A program made the position numbers and the translations under genes. The notes beneath the pieces were generated by a model, which worked only from the letters and a program-made list of their open reading frames with translations, was not told where the DNA came from and did no database searches. 64,000 nucleotides of DNA, taken from Herbidospora cretacea. Lineage in GTDB: Bacteria > Actinomycetota > Actinomycetes > Streptosporangiales > Streptosporangiaceae. Location of the stretch: positions 526,922 to 590,921 of the forward strand of contig NZ_BBXG01000002.1 in assembly GCF_001570605.1 (NCBI RefSeq). Direction: 5' to 3'. Position 1 is the first letter of the stretch. Each line of letters opens with the position of its first letter. Shown here piece by piece: positions 8,675 to 18,084 of this stretch.

Positions 8675-9937
8675 TTGCCCATTTCGGGAGCTTTACGACG
8701 TGGTGTCGTTCGATTACTCGAGAAACGCGACGCACGTCGAGCGAGAAAGGCGCCGCCGCCCGACACCCGGGAGATCCGCATTCTCCTGCTCCACGCCTAC
8801 GGCCTGGGTGGCACGATCCGCACCGTCTTCAACCTGGCCGCCCACCTGGCCGATGACCATGACGTCGAGATCGTCAGCCTCGTCCGCGAGCTCCCGGAAT
8901 TCTTCTTCGAACCGCCGCCCGGCGTGCGGATCACGTATCTCGATGATCGGGTCGACGGCAGAAAAGGACTTCTCAACCGTTTCCGGAGCCGGCTGACGCC
9001 GCCCGACGAGGCCGCCGCCCACTGGTACACCCTGAAGACCGACCTCGCGCTCGCCAGGTACATCCGCAGTCGGCGCGGGGGCGTCCTGATCGGAACCCGG
9101 CCGGCCCTGAACCTGCTGATCGCCCGGTTCGCCGGACCCGAGGTGATCACCATCGGTCAGGAGCACGCCAACCTCCCGTCCCACGGGGAGGAGACCAGGA
9201 AGCAGATCGTCCGGCGCTACGGCCGCCTGACCGCCGTCGCCACGCTGACCGAGACCGATCTGGAGTCGTACCGGAAGGCGTTGAGGAAGAGGCCGCCGGC
9301 CCATCTGGTCCGCATCCCCAACGCTGTGCCGAAACTGAACGCCCCGCCCGCCACCCGCACCGCGCCGGTCGCCGTGGCCATCGGGCGGCTCGCCCACGTG
9401 AAGGGCTACGACCTGCTGATCCGCGCCTGGGCCCACGTCCACAAGGTCCACCCTGACTGGGAGCTGCGCATCTACGGCTCGGGCGCCCGCCACGACAAGC
9501 TCCAGGCGTCGATCGAGAAGCGCGAGCTCACCGGCTGCGTGAAGCTCATGGGCCCGGCCACCGACGTGGGCGCGGTGCTGGCCGAGGCGTCGATCAACGT
9601 GCTCAGCAGCCGCCGCGAGGGCATGCCGATGACCATCCTTGAGGCCATGAGCGTGGGCGTCCCGGTCGTCGCCTACGACTGCCCGACCGGCCCGGCCGAG
9701 ATCATCAGCGACGGCCACAACGGCCTGCTCGTCCCGGCCGGGAAGATCCACGCCATGGCCGACGCCATCGGCCGCCTCATCGCCGACCCCGACCTGCGCA
9801 CCAAGCTCGCCGAGAACGGGCTGGTCACGGCGGAGGAGTACGACATCAGCGCGGTCGGGCCCCAGTGGGAGGAACTGCTCAGCGCTTGCGCAGCGGCGTC
9901 TCCTCGGCCAGGCGGGACAGTTTCTCCGGGTTCCTGA
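8675..9937 (+). CDS. Glycosyltransferase family 4 protein
   Basis: The 420-residue GT-B protein has the N-terminal acceptor domain ('LLLHAYGLGGTIRTVFNLAAHL') and the GT4 donor-binding domain. The latter shows 'AIGRLAHVKGYDLLIRAW' and the EX7E segment 'SRREGMPMTILEAMSVG' followed by 'VPVVAYDCPTGPAEII'. It probably transfers a sugar from a nucleotide donor to an envelope polymer or lipid. The TTG start is chosen because AAAGGGG lies six bases upstream. The 3' end overlaps the convergent sigma factor gene by 59 bp. A CRP-like site lies upstream. Confidence 0.88.
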   Translation: MPISGALRRGVVRLLEKRDARRARKAPPPDTREIRILLLHAYGLGGTIRTVFNLAAHLADDHDVEIVSLVRELPEFFFEPPPGVRITYLDDRVDGRKGLLNRFRSRLTPPDEAAAHWYTLKTDLALARYIRSRRGGVLIGTRPALNLLIARFAGPEVITIGQEHANLPSHGEETRKQIVRRYGRLTAVATLTETDLESYRKALRKRPPAHLVRIPNAVPKLNAPPATRTAPVAVAIGRLAHVKGYDLLIRAWAHVHKVHPDWELRIYGSGARHDKLQASIEKRELTGCVKLMGPATDVGAVLAEASINVLSSRREGMPMTILEAMSVGVPVVAYDCPTGPAEIISDGHNGLLVPAGKIHAMADAIGRLIADPDLRTKLAENGLVTAEEYDISAVGPQWEELLSACAAASPRPGGTVSPGS

Positions 9938-10763
9938 CGTAGTAGAGCTCGGTGATCAGGCCGTTCTCGGCGTGCATCGTCAGGATGCCGTCGAGTTCGC
10001 CCTCCAGGTAGCAGAGGAAGGCCGGCCAGCCGTTCGACTCGGTCGGCTCCATCGACATGACCGGGCCGAAGGACCGCAGCACGGCGGCGTAGAACCGGAC
10101 CATCTTCGCGGCCCCCACCAGCGGCCGGGGCATGGCCTGCACGACGCCGCCGCCGTCGGCCAGCAGGACCACGTCCGGGGCCAGCACGTCGAACAGGGCC
10201 TGCATGTCGCCCGTCTCGATCGCCCGCTGGAAGGCGGCCATCGCGCCCCTCGTCTGCTCCCGCGAGGACGTGCCGCGCGGGCGGCGGGCGGCGACGTGCT
10301 CGCGGGCGCGGTGGGCGATCTGCCGGACCGCCGCCGGGTTCTTGCCGACGGCCTCGGCGACCTCGGCGTAGTCGAAGGCGAACACCTCGCGCAGCACGAA
10401 GACGGCCCGTTCCGTCGGGGTGAGGGTCTCCATGACCAGCAGCATCGCCGTCGAGAGGCTGTCGGCCAGTTCGACGTCCTCGGCGACGTCGGGCGTGGTC
10501 AGCAGGGGTTCGGGGAGCCACGGGCCGACATAGGTCTCCTTGCGGCGGCCGAGGGCGCGCAGCCGGCCGAGGGCCTGCCGGGTGGCGATGGTGACCAGGT
10601 AGGCGTGCTGGTCGCGGACCGCCGAGAGGTCGACGCCGCTCCACTTCAGCCAGGTCTCCTGGACGACGTCCTCGGCGTCGGCGGCCGAGCCGAGCAGCTC
10701 GTAGGCGACGGTGAAGAGCAGGGCGCGGTGGGCGACGAACGTCTCCGTCGCGGGATCGGTCAT
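9879..10763 (-). CDS. sigJ: SigJ-type ECF RNA polymerase sigma factor with C-terminal SnoaL domain
   Basis: The 294-residue protein has sigma region 2 ('LFTVAYELLGSAADAEDVVQETWLKW'), region 4 ('LTPTERAVFVLREVFAFDYAEVAEAV') and an NTF2/SnoaL-like C-terminal domain (about 185-290). This is the architecture of mycobacterial SigJ/ECF41-like factors, which lack a conventional anti-sigma. ATG 10763 is chosen because a SigJ-like promoter places +1 at or next to it, implying a leaderless mRNA; ATG 10769 is the alternative. It is divergent from an FAD oxidoreductase, an arrangement often seen for SnoaL-carrying ECF genes. Confidence 0.88.
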   Translation of the reverse strand: MTDPATETFVAHRALLFTVAYELLGSAADAEDVVQETWLKWSGVDLSAVRDQHAYLVTIATRQALGRLRALGRRKETYVGPWLPEPLLTTPDVAEDVELADSLSTAMLLVMETLTPTERAVFVLREVFAFDYAEVAEAVGKNPAAVRQIAHRAREHVAARRPRGTSSREQTRGAMAAFQRAIETGDMQALFDVLAPDVVLLADGGGVVQAMPRPLVGAAKMVRFYAAVLRSFGPVMSMEPTESNGWPAFLCYLEGELDGILTMHAENGLITELYYVRNPEKLSRLAEETPLRKR

Positions 10764-10769
10764 GTCCAT

Positions 10770-10805
10770 CAGACGCCGGAAACCATTCTTTCGTGACATG
10801 TCACA
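10770..10805. promoter_or_regulatory. Back-to-back SigJ-like promoters in the sigJ/oxidoreductase divergon
   Basis: GTGACATGTCAC (10793-10804) is a perfect palindrome formed by two outward-facing GTCAC -35 elements. On the minus strand GTCACG is followed after 16 bases by CGTCTG (10775-10770). This resembles GTCACA-N16-CGTCCT, which I recall for mycobacterial SigJ, and predicts +1 at the ATG 10763. On the plus strand GTCACA (10800-10805) is followed after 16 bases by the weaker CATCTC. Confidence 0.6.
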
Positions 10806-10858
10806 GAAAGGGAGTTCGGAGCATCTCCTGTCTGAAGCGACCCGACAAGGAGATGACA

Positions 10859-11917
10859 ATGAAGATCGTGGTGATCGGCGCCGGGTACGCCGGCACGTAC
10901 GCGGCCAACATCCTGGCCAGGAGGACCAAGGCCGAGATCACGGTGGTCAACCCGCGCGGCCACTTCGTCGAGCGGGTGCGGCTGCACCAGCGGCTGTCGG
11001 GCACCTCCCCGGCGCGGGCCCCGCTCACGTCGATGCTGCGGGCCGGGATCACGACCCGGGTGGGCACCGTCGACAAGATCGGCGACGGGCTCGTCACCCT
11101 CGGCGACGGAGCCTCGCTCGCGTTCGACCACGCGGTGCTCGCCGTCGGCAGCACGGCCGAGCCGATGCCCGGCGCCATCGCGGTCGGCACCTGGGAGGGC
11201 GCCGAACAGGCCCGCGCGGCGCTCGCGGCGCTGGAGCCGAAGGCCGTCGTGACCGTCGTCGGGGGCGGCCCGACGGGCATCGAGACGGCCGCCGAGGTCG
11301 CCGCCGCCCGGCCCGACCTGCGGGTCCGGCTCGTGGGCAGCGCCGTCGCCGGTGGCATGGCCGAAGGAGCGCGGCGCCGCGTGCGCGCCGGGCTCGACAG
11401 GCTGAAGGTCGAGGTCGTCGAAGACGGCGTCACGGCGGTGGCCGACGGCCGGGTGGCGCTCCGCTCCGGCACGGCGCTCGCCTCCGACCTCACCCTGTGG
11501 GGCATCGTGTCGGGCGTCCCCGACCTCGCCGCGCGCAGCGGCCTCACCGTCGACGGGGAGGGCCGTCTCGTCGTGGACGAGTTCCTGCGCAGCGTCGACG
11601 ACCCGCGGATCTTCGCCGCCGGCGACTGCGCGTCGGTGCCGGGGGCGCGGATGTCGTGTCAGGCGTCCGAACCCCAGGGCGCGACGGCGGCCATGAACGT
11701 GGCCCGGTCGATCCAGGGCCGCGAGCTGACCCCTCACGTCGTGCGGTTCGTCGCCGTCTGCGTCAGCCTCGGCCGGGCCGACGCGGTGGCCCAGTTCACC
11801 CACTTCGACGACTCCCCGCGCAGGGCCTACCTGGCCGGACGGGCCGGGGCCGTGCTCAAGGAGCAGGTGACCCGGGGGACCGTCTTCGGGGCGAAGGCGG
11901 GCATCCCGTTCAGATAA
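10859..11917 (+). CDS. NAD(P)/FAD-dependent oxidoreductase (NDH-2-like)
   Basis: The 352-residue flavoprotein of the Pyr_redox_2 fold has an FAD-binding motif 'VVIGAGYAGTYAANIL', an NAD(P)-binding motif 'VVGGGPTGIETAAEVA' and a C-terminal FAD-contact motif 'IFAAGDCAS'. It resembles type II NADH dehydrogenase/ferredoxin reductase-like enzymes; electron acceptor unknown. ATG 10859 has AAGGAG six bases upstream; the frame is open further 5' but that part carries the divergent promoters. Divergence from the sigma gene suggests it belongs to the sigma factor's regulon, possibly in oxidative or redox stress. Confidence 0.88.
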   Translation: MKIVVIGAGYAGTYAANILARRTKAEITVVNPRGHFVERVRLHQRLSGTSPARAPLTSMLRAGITTRVGTVDKIGDGLVTLGDGASLAFDHAVLAVGSTAEPMPGAIAVGTWEGAEQARAALAALEPKAVVTVVGGGPTGIETAAEVAAARPDLRVRLVGSAVAGGMAEGARRRVRAGLDRLKVEVVEDGVTAVADGRVALRSGTALASDLTLWGIVSGVPDLAARSGLTVDGEGRLVVDEFLRSVDDPRIFAAGDCASVPGARMSCQASEPQGATAAMNVARSIQGRELTPHVVRFVAVCVSLGRADAVAQFTHFDDSPRRAYLAGRAGAVLKEQVTRGTVFGAKAGIPFR

Positions 11918-12000
11918 CTCGAAATACATCCGACCTGTAGGTAGCTGCGACGGGATCAACCGGTCAGAAATCCGCTCGAAGTCGAGGAAACATCGGATGC

Positions 12001-12020
12001 CAACCCTTGTTTCAGGGTTG
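12001..12020. promoter_or_regulatory. Inverted repeat upstream of the GH95 gene
   Basis: CAACCCT and AGGGTTG are 7-bp perfect arms around a 6-bp spacer, 49 bp upstream of the alpha-fucosidase start. A second short inverted repeat, CTCGA-AG-TCGAG, lies at 11975-11986. Either could be an operator for a sugar-responsive repressor. There is no T-run to suggest a terminator. Confidence 0.45.
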
Positions 12021-12068
12021 TTTCGATGCTATTTCCTTGACTGACCCCTCACCTGACCGGAGGATCCC

Positions 12069-15000
12069 GTGCGTCGCCGAAGATTAGGCATTGCCGGACT
12101 GACCGCGTTGGTCATGCTCACGGGCATGACCGCGATCACCCAGAGCCAGGCCGCGGCGCTGGCGCTCCCCCCGACCGACGACCTGACGCTGTGGTACAAC
12201 TCGCCGGCGACGAACTGGGAGACCCAGGCGCTGCCGATCGGCAACGGCCCGCTGGGCGCGAAGCTGTTCGGCGGGGTGGCCTCCGAGCAGATCCAGTTCA
12301 ACGAGAAGACCCTGTGGACCGGCGGCCCCGGCGCGCAGGGCGGCTACAACCACGGCAACTGGACGTCCCCGCGCCCCGGGGCCATCGACAACCTCCAGGC
12401 GCAGATCGACCAGCAGGGCCGGATCACTCCGCAGACCGTGGCCAACGCTCTCGGCCAGGGCAAGACGAACTTCGGCAGCTACCAGACCTTCGGCGACCTG
12501 TTCCTCGACTTCGCCAACCCGCCGTCGAGCACCACCGAATACCGCCGCGAGCTCAGCCTCCGCGAGGCCGTCGCCCGGGTCGGCTACACTGCCGGCGGCG
12601 TCGAGTACACCCGTGAGTACTTCGCCAGCAACCCCGGCAACGTTATCGTGGCCCGCATCTCGGCCAACCAGACCGGCCGGGTCTCCTTCACGCTGCGGCA
12701 CACCTCGCCGCGCAGCGACAAGACCGTGACCGCCTCGAACGGCCGGTTGACCATCAAGGGCGCGCTGGCCAACAACGGCCTGAAGTTCGAGGCCCAGGTC
12801 CAGGTCGTCAACCAGGGCGGCACCCGCACCGACTCAGGCGACCGGGTCACCGTGACCGGGGCCAACAGCGTGGTGCTCGTGCTGTCGGCCGGCACCAACT
12901 ACTCCGACGCCTACCCGGCCTATCGGGGCGCCGACCCGGCGGCGGGCGTCACCTCGCGGGTCACCGCCGCCGCGGCCCAGACCTACGACGCGCTGAAGGC
13001 CGCCCACCTGGCCGACTACAAGAGGCTGTTCGACCGGGTGAAGCTGAACATCGGCCAGTCGAACCCGACCGTGCCGACCAACACGCTGCGGAGCAACTAC
13101 ACCGGCGGCTCGTCGGCGCAGGACCGGGCGCTGGAGGCGATGTTCTTCGCCTACGGCCGCTACCTGCTGATCTCCTCCTCGCGGGAGAACGACATCCTCC
13201 CGGCCAACCTCCAGGGCGTGTGGAACAACGTGGTGAACCCACCCTGGGACGCCGACTACCACGTCAACATCAACCTGCAGATGAACTACTGGCCCGCCGA
13301 GCAGACCAACCTCCGCGAGACCACCAAGCCTTACGACCGCTACGTGAACTCGATGGTCGCCCCCGGCCGGGTCACCGCGCAGAACATGTACGGCGCCCGG
13401 GGCTGGGTGGTCAACAACGAGACCAACCCCTACGGCTTCACCGGCGTGCACAACTACCCGCAGTCGTTCTGGTTCCCCGAGGCCGCCGCCTGGACCACCC
13501 AGCACCTCTACGACAGCTACCGCTTCAACGGCGACCTCACCTACCTGCGCGACACCGCCTACCCGGCGATCAAGGGCGCGGCCGAGTTCTGGCTCGACTT
13601 CCTGCACACCGACCCGCGCGACAACCGCCTCGTCGTCTCGCCGTCCTACTCCCCGGAGAACGGCGACTTCTCGGCCGGGGCGTCCATGTCGCAGCAGATC
13701 GTGCGTGAGGTGTTCACCAACGCCCTGGCCTCGGCCCGTGCGCTGGGCGTGGACACCGCGCTCCAGGCCGAGCTCACCACCGCGCTGTCGCGGCTCGACC
13801 CGGGGCTGCGCATCGGCCGCTGGGGTCAGCTCCAGGAGTGGAAGACCGACTGGGACTCCCAGACCGACACCCACCGCCACGTCTCCCACCTGTTCGCCCT
13901 CCACCCGAGCAACCAGATCCTCCCGGGCACGGCCGAGGCCAACGCGGCCCGCGTCTCGCTGAACGCGCGCGGCGACGGCGGCACCGGCTGGTCGAAGGCC
14001 TGGAAGATCAACTTCTGGGCACGTCTCCTCGACGGCAACCGCGCCCACAAGCTGCTGTCGGAGCAGCTCAAGTCGTCCACGCTCGACAATCTGTGGGACA
14101 CCCACCCGCCGTTCCAGATCGACGGCAACTTCGGCGCGACCTCGGGGGTGGCCGAGATGCTCGTGCAGAGCCAGCACGACACCGTCCATGTGCTGCCCGC
14201 CCTGCCCTCCACCTGGGCGAACGGCTCGGTGACGGGGCTGAAGGCGCGCGGCGACATCACCGTCGACACCACGTGGAAGTCGGGCGCGGCCGAGACGGTT
14301 GTCCTGCGGCCCGCGCGGACCGGCCCCGTCAAGCTCCGCACCGCCGCCGCCACGGGCGCCTACTCGATCAAGGACGAGGCCGGCGCGACCGTCACCGCCA
14401 CCCGGACCGGCGACACGCTGAGCTGGACGGCGACCGCGGGGAAGACGTACACGATCAGTTTCACCACCACCGGCGGCGGGACCACCCAGACCGTCGAGGG
14501 TGAGGCGTTCACCTCGCAGTCCGGCGTCCAGGCGGCCGGCCACACCACCGCCAGCGGCGGCCAGACCGTCGGCTACATCGACAATGGCGACTGGGCGGCC
14601 TACTCGCAGGTCAGCACGGCGAGCCTGCGGACCTTCAGCGCCCGGGTGTCCTCCGGCGGGCCCGGCGGGACGATCACGATCAGGGCCGGGTCGCCGACGG
14701 GCGCCGTGCTCGGGTCGGTGGCGGTCGCGCCGACCGGGAGCTGGGACACCTTCACCACCGTGTCGACGACGCTGACCGGCTCGGGCTCCGGCCCGCTCCA
14801 CCTGGTCTTCAGCGGCGGCGCGGGCAGCCTGCTCGACGTCGACATGATCACCGTGTCGACCCAGGGCGGCACCGGCCCGCAGCCGCAGACCGTCCAGGGC
14901 GAGGCCTGGACCTCGATGAGCGGGGTGCAGCAGGCCGACCACCCGAGCGCGCAGGGCGGCTACTCGGTCGGCTACATCGACAACGGCGACTGGACGGCCT

Positions 15001-15260
15001 ACTCGGGCGTCAACACCTCGGGCCTGACCAGCTTCAGCGCCCGGGTGTCGTCGGCCGGGGCCGGCGGCACCATCCAGGTGCGGTCGGGATCGCCGACGGG
15101 GACCTTGCTGGGCTCGGTCGCGGTGAGCCCGACGGGCGGCTGGGACACCCACGTGACCGTCTCCACCACGTTGACCGGCTCGGCCTCCGGCCCGATCCAC
15201 CTGGTCTTCGTCGGAGGCGCGGGGTCACTGTTCGACGTGGACTCCTTCACCGTCTCTTAA
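12069..15260 (+). CDS. Secreted GH95 alpha-L-fucosidase with two CBM6-like modules
   Basis: The 1063-residue enzyme starts with a signal peptide (about 1-32). The GH95 catalytic region (about 35-800) opens 'LWYNSPATNWETQALPIGNG' and contains 'HVNINLQMNYWPAEQTN', 'SPSYSPENG' (Glu530, the position of the catalytic acid in this family) and 'DGNFGATSGVAEML' (Asp685). Two CBM6-like modules follow (about 808-931 and 939-1063). They share long identical stretches (e.g. 'VGYIDNGDW', 'FSARVSS', 'GSPTG') and look like a recent duplication. It should release L-fucose (or galactose in some members) from plant or host glycans outside the cell. GGAGGA precedes the GTG start. Confidence 0.93.
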   Translation: MRRRRLGIAGLTALVMLTGMTAITQSQAAALALPPTDDLTLWYNSPATNWETQALPIGNGPLGAKLFGGVASEQIQFNEKTLWTGGPGAQGGYNHGNWTSPRPGAIDNLQAQIDQQGRITPQTVANALGQGKTNFGSYQTFGDLFLDFANPPSSTTEYRRELSLREAVARVGYTAGGVEYTREYFASNPGNVIVARISANQTGRVSFTLRHTSPRSDKTVTASNGRLTIKGALANNGLKFEAQVQVVNQGGTRTDSGDRVTVTGANSVVLVLSAGTNYSDAYPAYRGADPAAGVTSRVTAAAAQTYDALKAAHLADYKRLFDRVKLNIGQSNPTVPTNTLRSNYTGGSSAQDRALEAMFFAYGRYLLISSSRENDILPANLQGVWNNVVNPPWDADYHVNINLQMNYWPAEQTNLRETTKPYDRYVNSMVAPGRVTAQNMYGARGWVVNNETNPYGFTGVHNYPQSFWFPEAAAWTTQHLYDSYRFNGDLTYLRDTAYPAIKGAAEFWLDFLHTDPRDNRLVVSPSYSPENGDFSAGASMSQQIVREVFTNALASARALGVDTALQAELTTALSRLDPGLRIGRWGQLQEWKTDWDSQTDTHRHVSHLFALHPSNQILPGTAEANAARVSLNARGDGGTGWSKAWKINFWARLLDGNRAHKLLSEQLKSSTLDNLWDTHPPFQIDGNFGATSGVAEMLVQSQHDTVHVLPALPSTWANGSVTGLKARGDITVDTTWKSGAAETVVLRPARTGPVKLRTAAATGAYSIKDEAGATVTATRTGDTLSWTATAGKTYTISFTTTGGGTTQTVEGEAFTSQSGVQAAGHTTASGGQTVGYIDNGDWAAYSQVSTASLRTFSARVSSGGPGGTITIRAGSPTGAVLGSVAVAPTGSWDTFTTVSTTLTGSGSGPLHLVFSGGAGSLLDVDMITVSTQGGTGPQPQTVQGEAWTSMSGVQQADHPSAQGGYSVGYIDNGDWTAYSGVNTSGLTSFSARVSSAGAGGTIQVRSGSPTGTLLGSVAVSPTGGWDTHVTVSTTLTGSASGPIHLVFVGGAGSLFDVDSFTVS

Positions 15261-15280
15261 CGCTTTCTGGAATGGGAGAG

Positions 15281-15304
15281 GCGCCCCTCCACGAGGAGGG
15301 GCGC
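15281..15304 (+). terminator. Rho-independent-type terminator after GH95
   Basis: GCGCCCCTCC, loop acga, GGAGGGGCGC form a perfect 10-bp stem, followed by TTTCTC. It lies 20 bp after the GH95 stop and just before the end of the convergent membrane gene. Confidence 0.82.
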
Positions 15305-15308
15305 TTTC

Positions 15309-15917
15309 TCATTTCTCCGTACGAACCAGCTCCGGCCGGAACGCGATGATCAGGCCGAGCGTGGCGTAGCCGACGAGCAGGTGGGCCGCGCCGACGAGGC
15401 TGCCCGCCTCCGGGCCGAGCAGGCCCATGCTGGGGATCGACACCACGGCCCAGCTCTCCGCGACGACCGGCCACACCCGGGCCAGACCGCGCCAGCGGCC
15501 GGCGAAGGCGACCTTCACCCCGATCACGAACATGCCGAGCATCGAGAGCGGCCAGAAGACGTCCAGGACGGCCAGCCAGTCGGCCTCCCGCTGACCGGGC
15601 AGGACGGCGTGCAGCAGGCTCCAGACCATGGCGGGGACCAGCAGCACCCGCTCGACCTGGAGCATGATCCGGGCGGTGCGGGAGGTCCCGGTCGCCCGGG
15701 TCCGGATCATGAGGGCCAGCAGGCACATCAGCCCGGTCTGAAAGGCCAGGCCGCCGAGGTCGGTGAGCAGCCAGCCGAGGTCCGTGGCGGGCTGGAAGCC
15801 GTAGGCGAAGCTGAGGGCCGACCACAGCAGGGCGCCGGTGGACAGCCCGAGGGCGAGCCGGCGGATCGTCGTGTCGGAGAGGGTCGCGGCGGGGGCGGGG
15901 GGTGCGGTGAGCGTCAT
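15309..15917 (-). CDS. Multi-pass membrane protein of unknown function
   Basis: The 202-residue protein has about six hydrophobic segments (e.g. 'LALGLSTGALLWSALSFAYG', 'LAFQTGLMCLLALMI', 'VLLVPAMVWSLLHAVL', 'WPLSMLGMFVIGVKVAF') and a short charged C-terminus. AAGGAC precedes the ATG. I do not recognise a family beyond a general actinobacterial integral membrane protein. It is followed by the shared terminator with GH95 and diverges from a two-component system, whose sensor it could serve; that is only positional inference. Confidence 0.75.
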   Translation of the reverse strand: MTLTAPPAPAATLSDTTIRRLALGLSTGALLWSALSFAYGFQPATDLGWLLTDLGGLAFQTGLMCLLALMIRTRATGTSRTARIMLQVERVLLVPAMVWSLLHAVLPGQREADWLAVLDVFWPLSMLGMFVIGVKVAFAGRWRGLARVWPVVAESWAVVSIPSMGLLGPEAGSLVGAAHLLVGYATLGLIIAFRPELVRTEK

Positions 15918-16024
15918 CGTCAGTCCTTCGTTTTCGGGAACACCTGAATCCTGCGGACCCGGCGGCCTGGGCCGTCAGGGCGTGGCGTCCCGTTTCGGGG
16001 GCCCAGACGACGCCCGGAAAAAAC

Positions 16025-16038
16025 AGGACACGCGTCCT
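16025..16038. promoter_or_regulatory. Imperfect palindrome upstream of the histidine kinase
   Basis: AGGACACGCGTCCT is a 14-bp inverted repeat with one mismatched pair in the divergent region between the membrane gene and the histidine kinase. It is a possible operator, for instance for the cognate response regulator. Confidence 0.3.
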
Positions 16039-16074
16039 AGGGACTTGGCTGACCAGCTCAGGCACACTTTGCAG

Positions 16075-18084
16075 GTGCAGAAGCTGAGGCCGGGGCCGGT
16101 GCTCTTCGCGGTCGCGCTGACCGCCCTGCCCGTCGCGGCCCTGCTCGACGTACGGGTCCCGGGCGCCCACCGCGCGGTGCTGCAACTCCAGGCGGGCTCG
16201 CTCGACTCGCTGACCGGGGTCGCGCTCGCGGCGGCCGGGATGACCGTGCTCGGCCGGTTCCCGCGCCACGCCCTCGGGTGGCTGATGTCGGTCTTCGGCG
16301 CGTGGTGGGCGATCGACGGGCTGGCGTCGTCGTGGCTGGCGTACGCGACGGCTTTCGACCTGCCGGGCGGTTCGGCGGCCTTCCTCGTCTACCAGCGGTT
16401 CGGCGCGGGCCTCGTGCTGCTGCTGCCGCTGGTCCTGGTGCTGTTCCCCGACGGCAGGCTGCCGACGGGCTGGTGGCGCGGGATCGCGCTGGTCAGCCTG
16501 GGGCTGACGAGCCTGCTGCCGCTGGCGCTGATCGCGGCGCCCTCCGAGATCGCCCAGGCCACCTCGGAGTCAGGGCCCATTCCGGCGCCGCTGCGGGCGT
16601 TGAACCTCGACCTGCTCTACCTGCCGCTGCCCGACGAGGTCTGGACGGTCCTGCTGCGGGTGGCCCAGCTCTGCGTGCCGCTGAGCCTGGTCGCCCCGTT
16701 CGTGGTGGTCGTCCGGCGCTACCGGGGGTCGGCCGGGCTCGACCGGATGCGGCTGCGCTGGCTGGTCTGGGCGGGCGTGGTCGACCTCATGGTCATGCTG
16801 ACGTTCCGGCTGCTGCCCGGCTCGTGGACGGCCATCGGCCTGGCCGCCGGGGTGACCCTCACGGCCGGGGCGGTCGCGGTCGGCATCGTCCGGCCCGACC
16901 TGGTCGACGTCGACCGGCTGCTCGGCGGAACCGTCGTCTACGCGCTGCTGCTGGCGCTGACGTTCGTGCTCGACCTGGTCGTGCTGGGCAGCGTCGGGCA
17001 GTTCCTCGGCTCGCGGCTCAACGACGGGGAACGCCTGGTCATCGCGGTGTTCGCGGTCGCCATCGCCTACGCGCAGCTCCGCCACCGGCTGTGGCGGCTG
17101 GTCCGCCGCTGGGTCATGGGCGACCGCGACGACCCCTACCACGTGGTCTCCGGCCTGGCCGAACGGCTGGAGGCCACCGACGACTCCGAGGCCCAGCTCC
17201 TCACCCTGGCCCGCACCGTCCGGCGGGCGTTCCGGTCCTCCTACGCCGGCGTCGAGATCACCGACACGCTGCTCGTGGAGGACGGCGAGCGCCCGGCCGA
17301 GACCCGCGCCCTGCCCATCGCCTACCGGGGCGAGCGCATCGGCCGGCTGGTGCTGCCCGCCAGGGCCACCCGGCTCTCCGGCGACGAGAAGCTGCTCGCC
17401 GACGTGATCCGGCAGGCAGCGGCGGCGGCGAAGGCGGTCCACCTGGCGGAGGAGTTGCAGCGCGGCCGGGAGAGGATCGTGTCCGCGGTCGAGGACGAAC
17501 GCCGGCGGCTGCGCCGCGAACTGCACGACGGCCTCGGCCCGACCCTTGCGGCGGTCGCCGCCCGCATCGACATGGCCAGGATCACCGCCCGCCGCTCCGG
17601 CGAGGACGCCGACCAGATCCTCGGCCAGGCCCGCCAGGAGCTGACCGGCCTGCTCGCCGAGGTGCGCCGCCTGGTCCACGGCCTGCGCCCGCCCGCCCTC
17701 GACGACGTGGGCCTGGTCGGCGCGATCCGCCAGCTGGCCCCAGGCCTGACCATGCGCGTCGAAGAGCACGGCGACCTGACCGGCCTCCCCGCCGCGGTCG
17801 AGGTCGCCGCCTACCGGATCGCCGCCGAGGCGATCACCAACGTCCGCCGCCACGCCCACGCGACCACCTGCACCGTGACCCTGACGCGGTCAGAGGGGGC
17901 CCTGGAGGTCGAGATCACCGACGACGGCGACGGCTTCGCCCCCGACGCGTTCGCCGGGGTGGGCCTGGTCTCGCTCCGCGAACGCGCCGCCGAACTGGGC
18001 GGCGCCTGCGTGGTCGCCCCCCGCGAACCGAGAGGAACCCGGGTGTGGACGCGCCTCCCCGCCCGCGACGAGGTGACGGTATGA
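16075..18084 (+). CDS. NarL-family membrane histidine kinase
   Basis: The sensor kinase of about 669 residues has an N-terminal membrane region of several helices (about 1-330). A soluble GAF-like linker comes next, then HisKA_3 ('ERRRLRRELHDGLGPTLAAV', phospho-His in RELHDG) and HATPase_c ('EAITNVRRHAHAT', 'DDGDGFAPDAFAGVGL', 'LRERAAELGG'). The start is uncertain: GTG 16075 is preferred, with in-frame TTG codons at 16045 and 16069 as options and no clear Shine-Dalgarno. It overlaps its response regulator by 4 bp (ATGA), so the two form a translationally coupled two-component system. The signal is unknown. Confidence 0.9.
   Translation: MQKLRPGPVLFAVALTALPVAALLDVRVPGAHRAVLQLQAGSLDSLTGVALAAAGMTVLGRFPRHALGWLMSVFGAWWAIDGLASSWLAYATAFDLPGGSAAFLVYQRFGAGLVLLLPLVLVLFPDGRLPTGWWRGIALVSLGLTSLLPLALIAAPSEIAQATSESGPIPAPLRALNLDLLYLPLPDEVWTVLLRVAQLCVPLSLVAPFVVVVRRYRGSAGLDRMRLRWLVWAGVVDLMVMLTFRLLPGSWTAIGLAAGVTLTAGAVAVGIVRPDLVDVDRLLGGTVVYALLLALTFVLDLVVLGSVGQFLGSRLNDGERLVIAVFAVAIAYAQLRHRLWRLVRRWVMGDRDDPYHVVSGLAERLEATDDSEAQLLTLARTVRRAFRSSYAGVEITDTLLVEDGERPAETRALPIAYRGERIGRLVLPARATRLSGDEKLLADVIRQAAAAAKAVHLAEELQRGRERIVSAVEDERRRLRRELHDGLGPTLAAVAARIDMARITARRSGEDADQILGQARQELTGLLAEVRRLVHGLRPPALDDVGLVGAIRQLAPGLTMRVEEHGDLTGLPAAVEVAAYRIAAEAITNVRRHAHATTCTVTLTRSEGALEVEITDDGDGFAPDAFAGVGLVSLRERAAELGGACVVAPREPRGTRVWTRLPARDEVTV

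Noticed and set aside
12834-15200. Long antisense frame over GH95
   Set aside because: Low-complexity Arg/Gly/Val composition with no motifs; a shadow of the GH95 gene.
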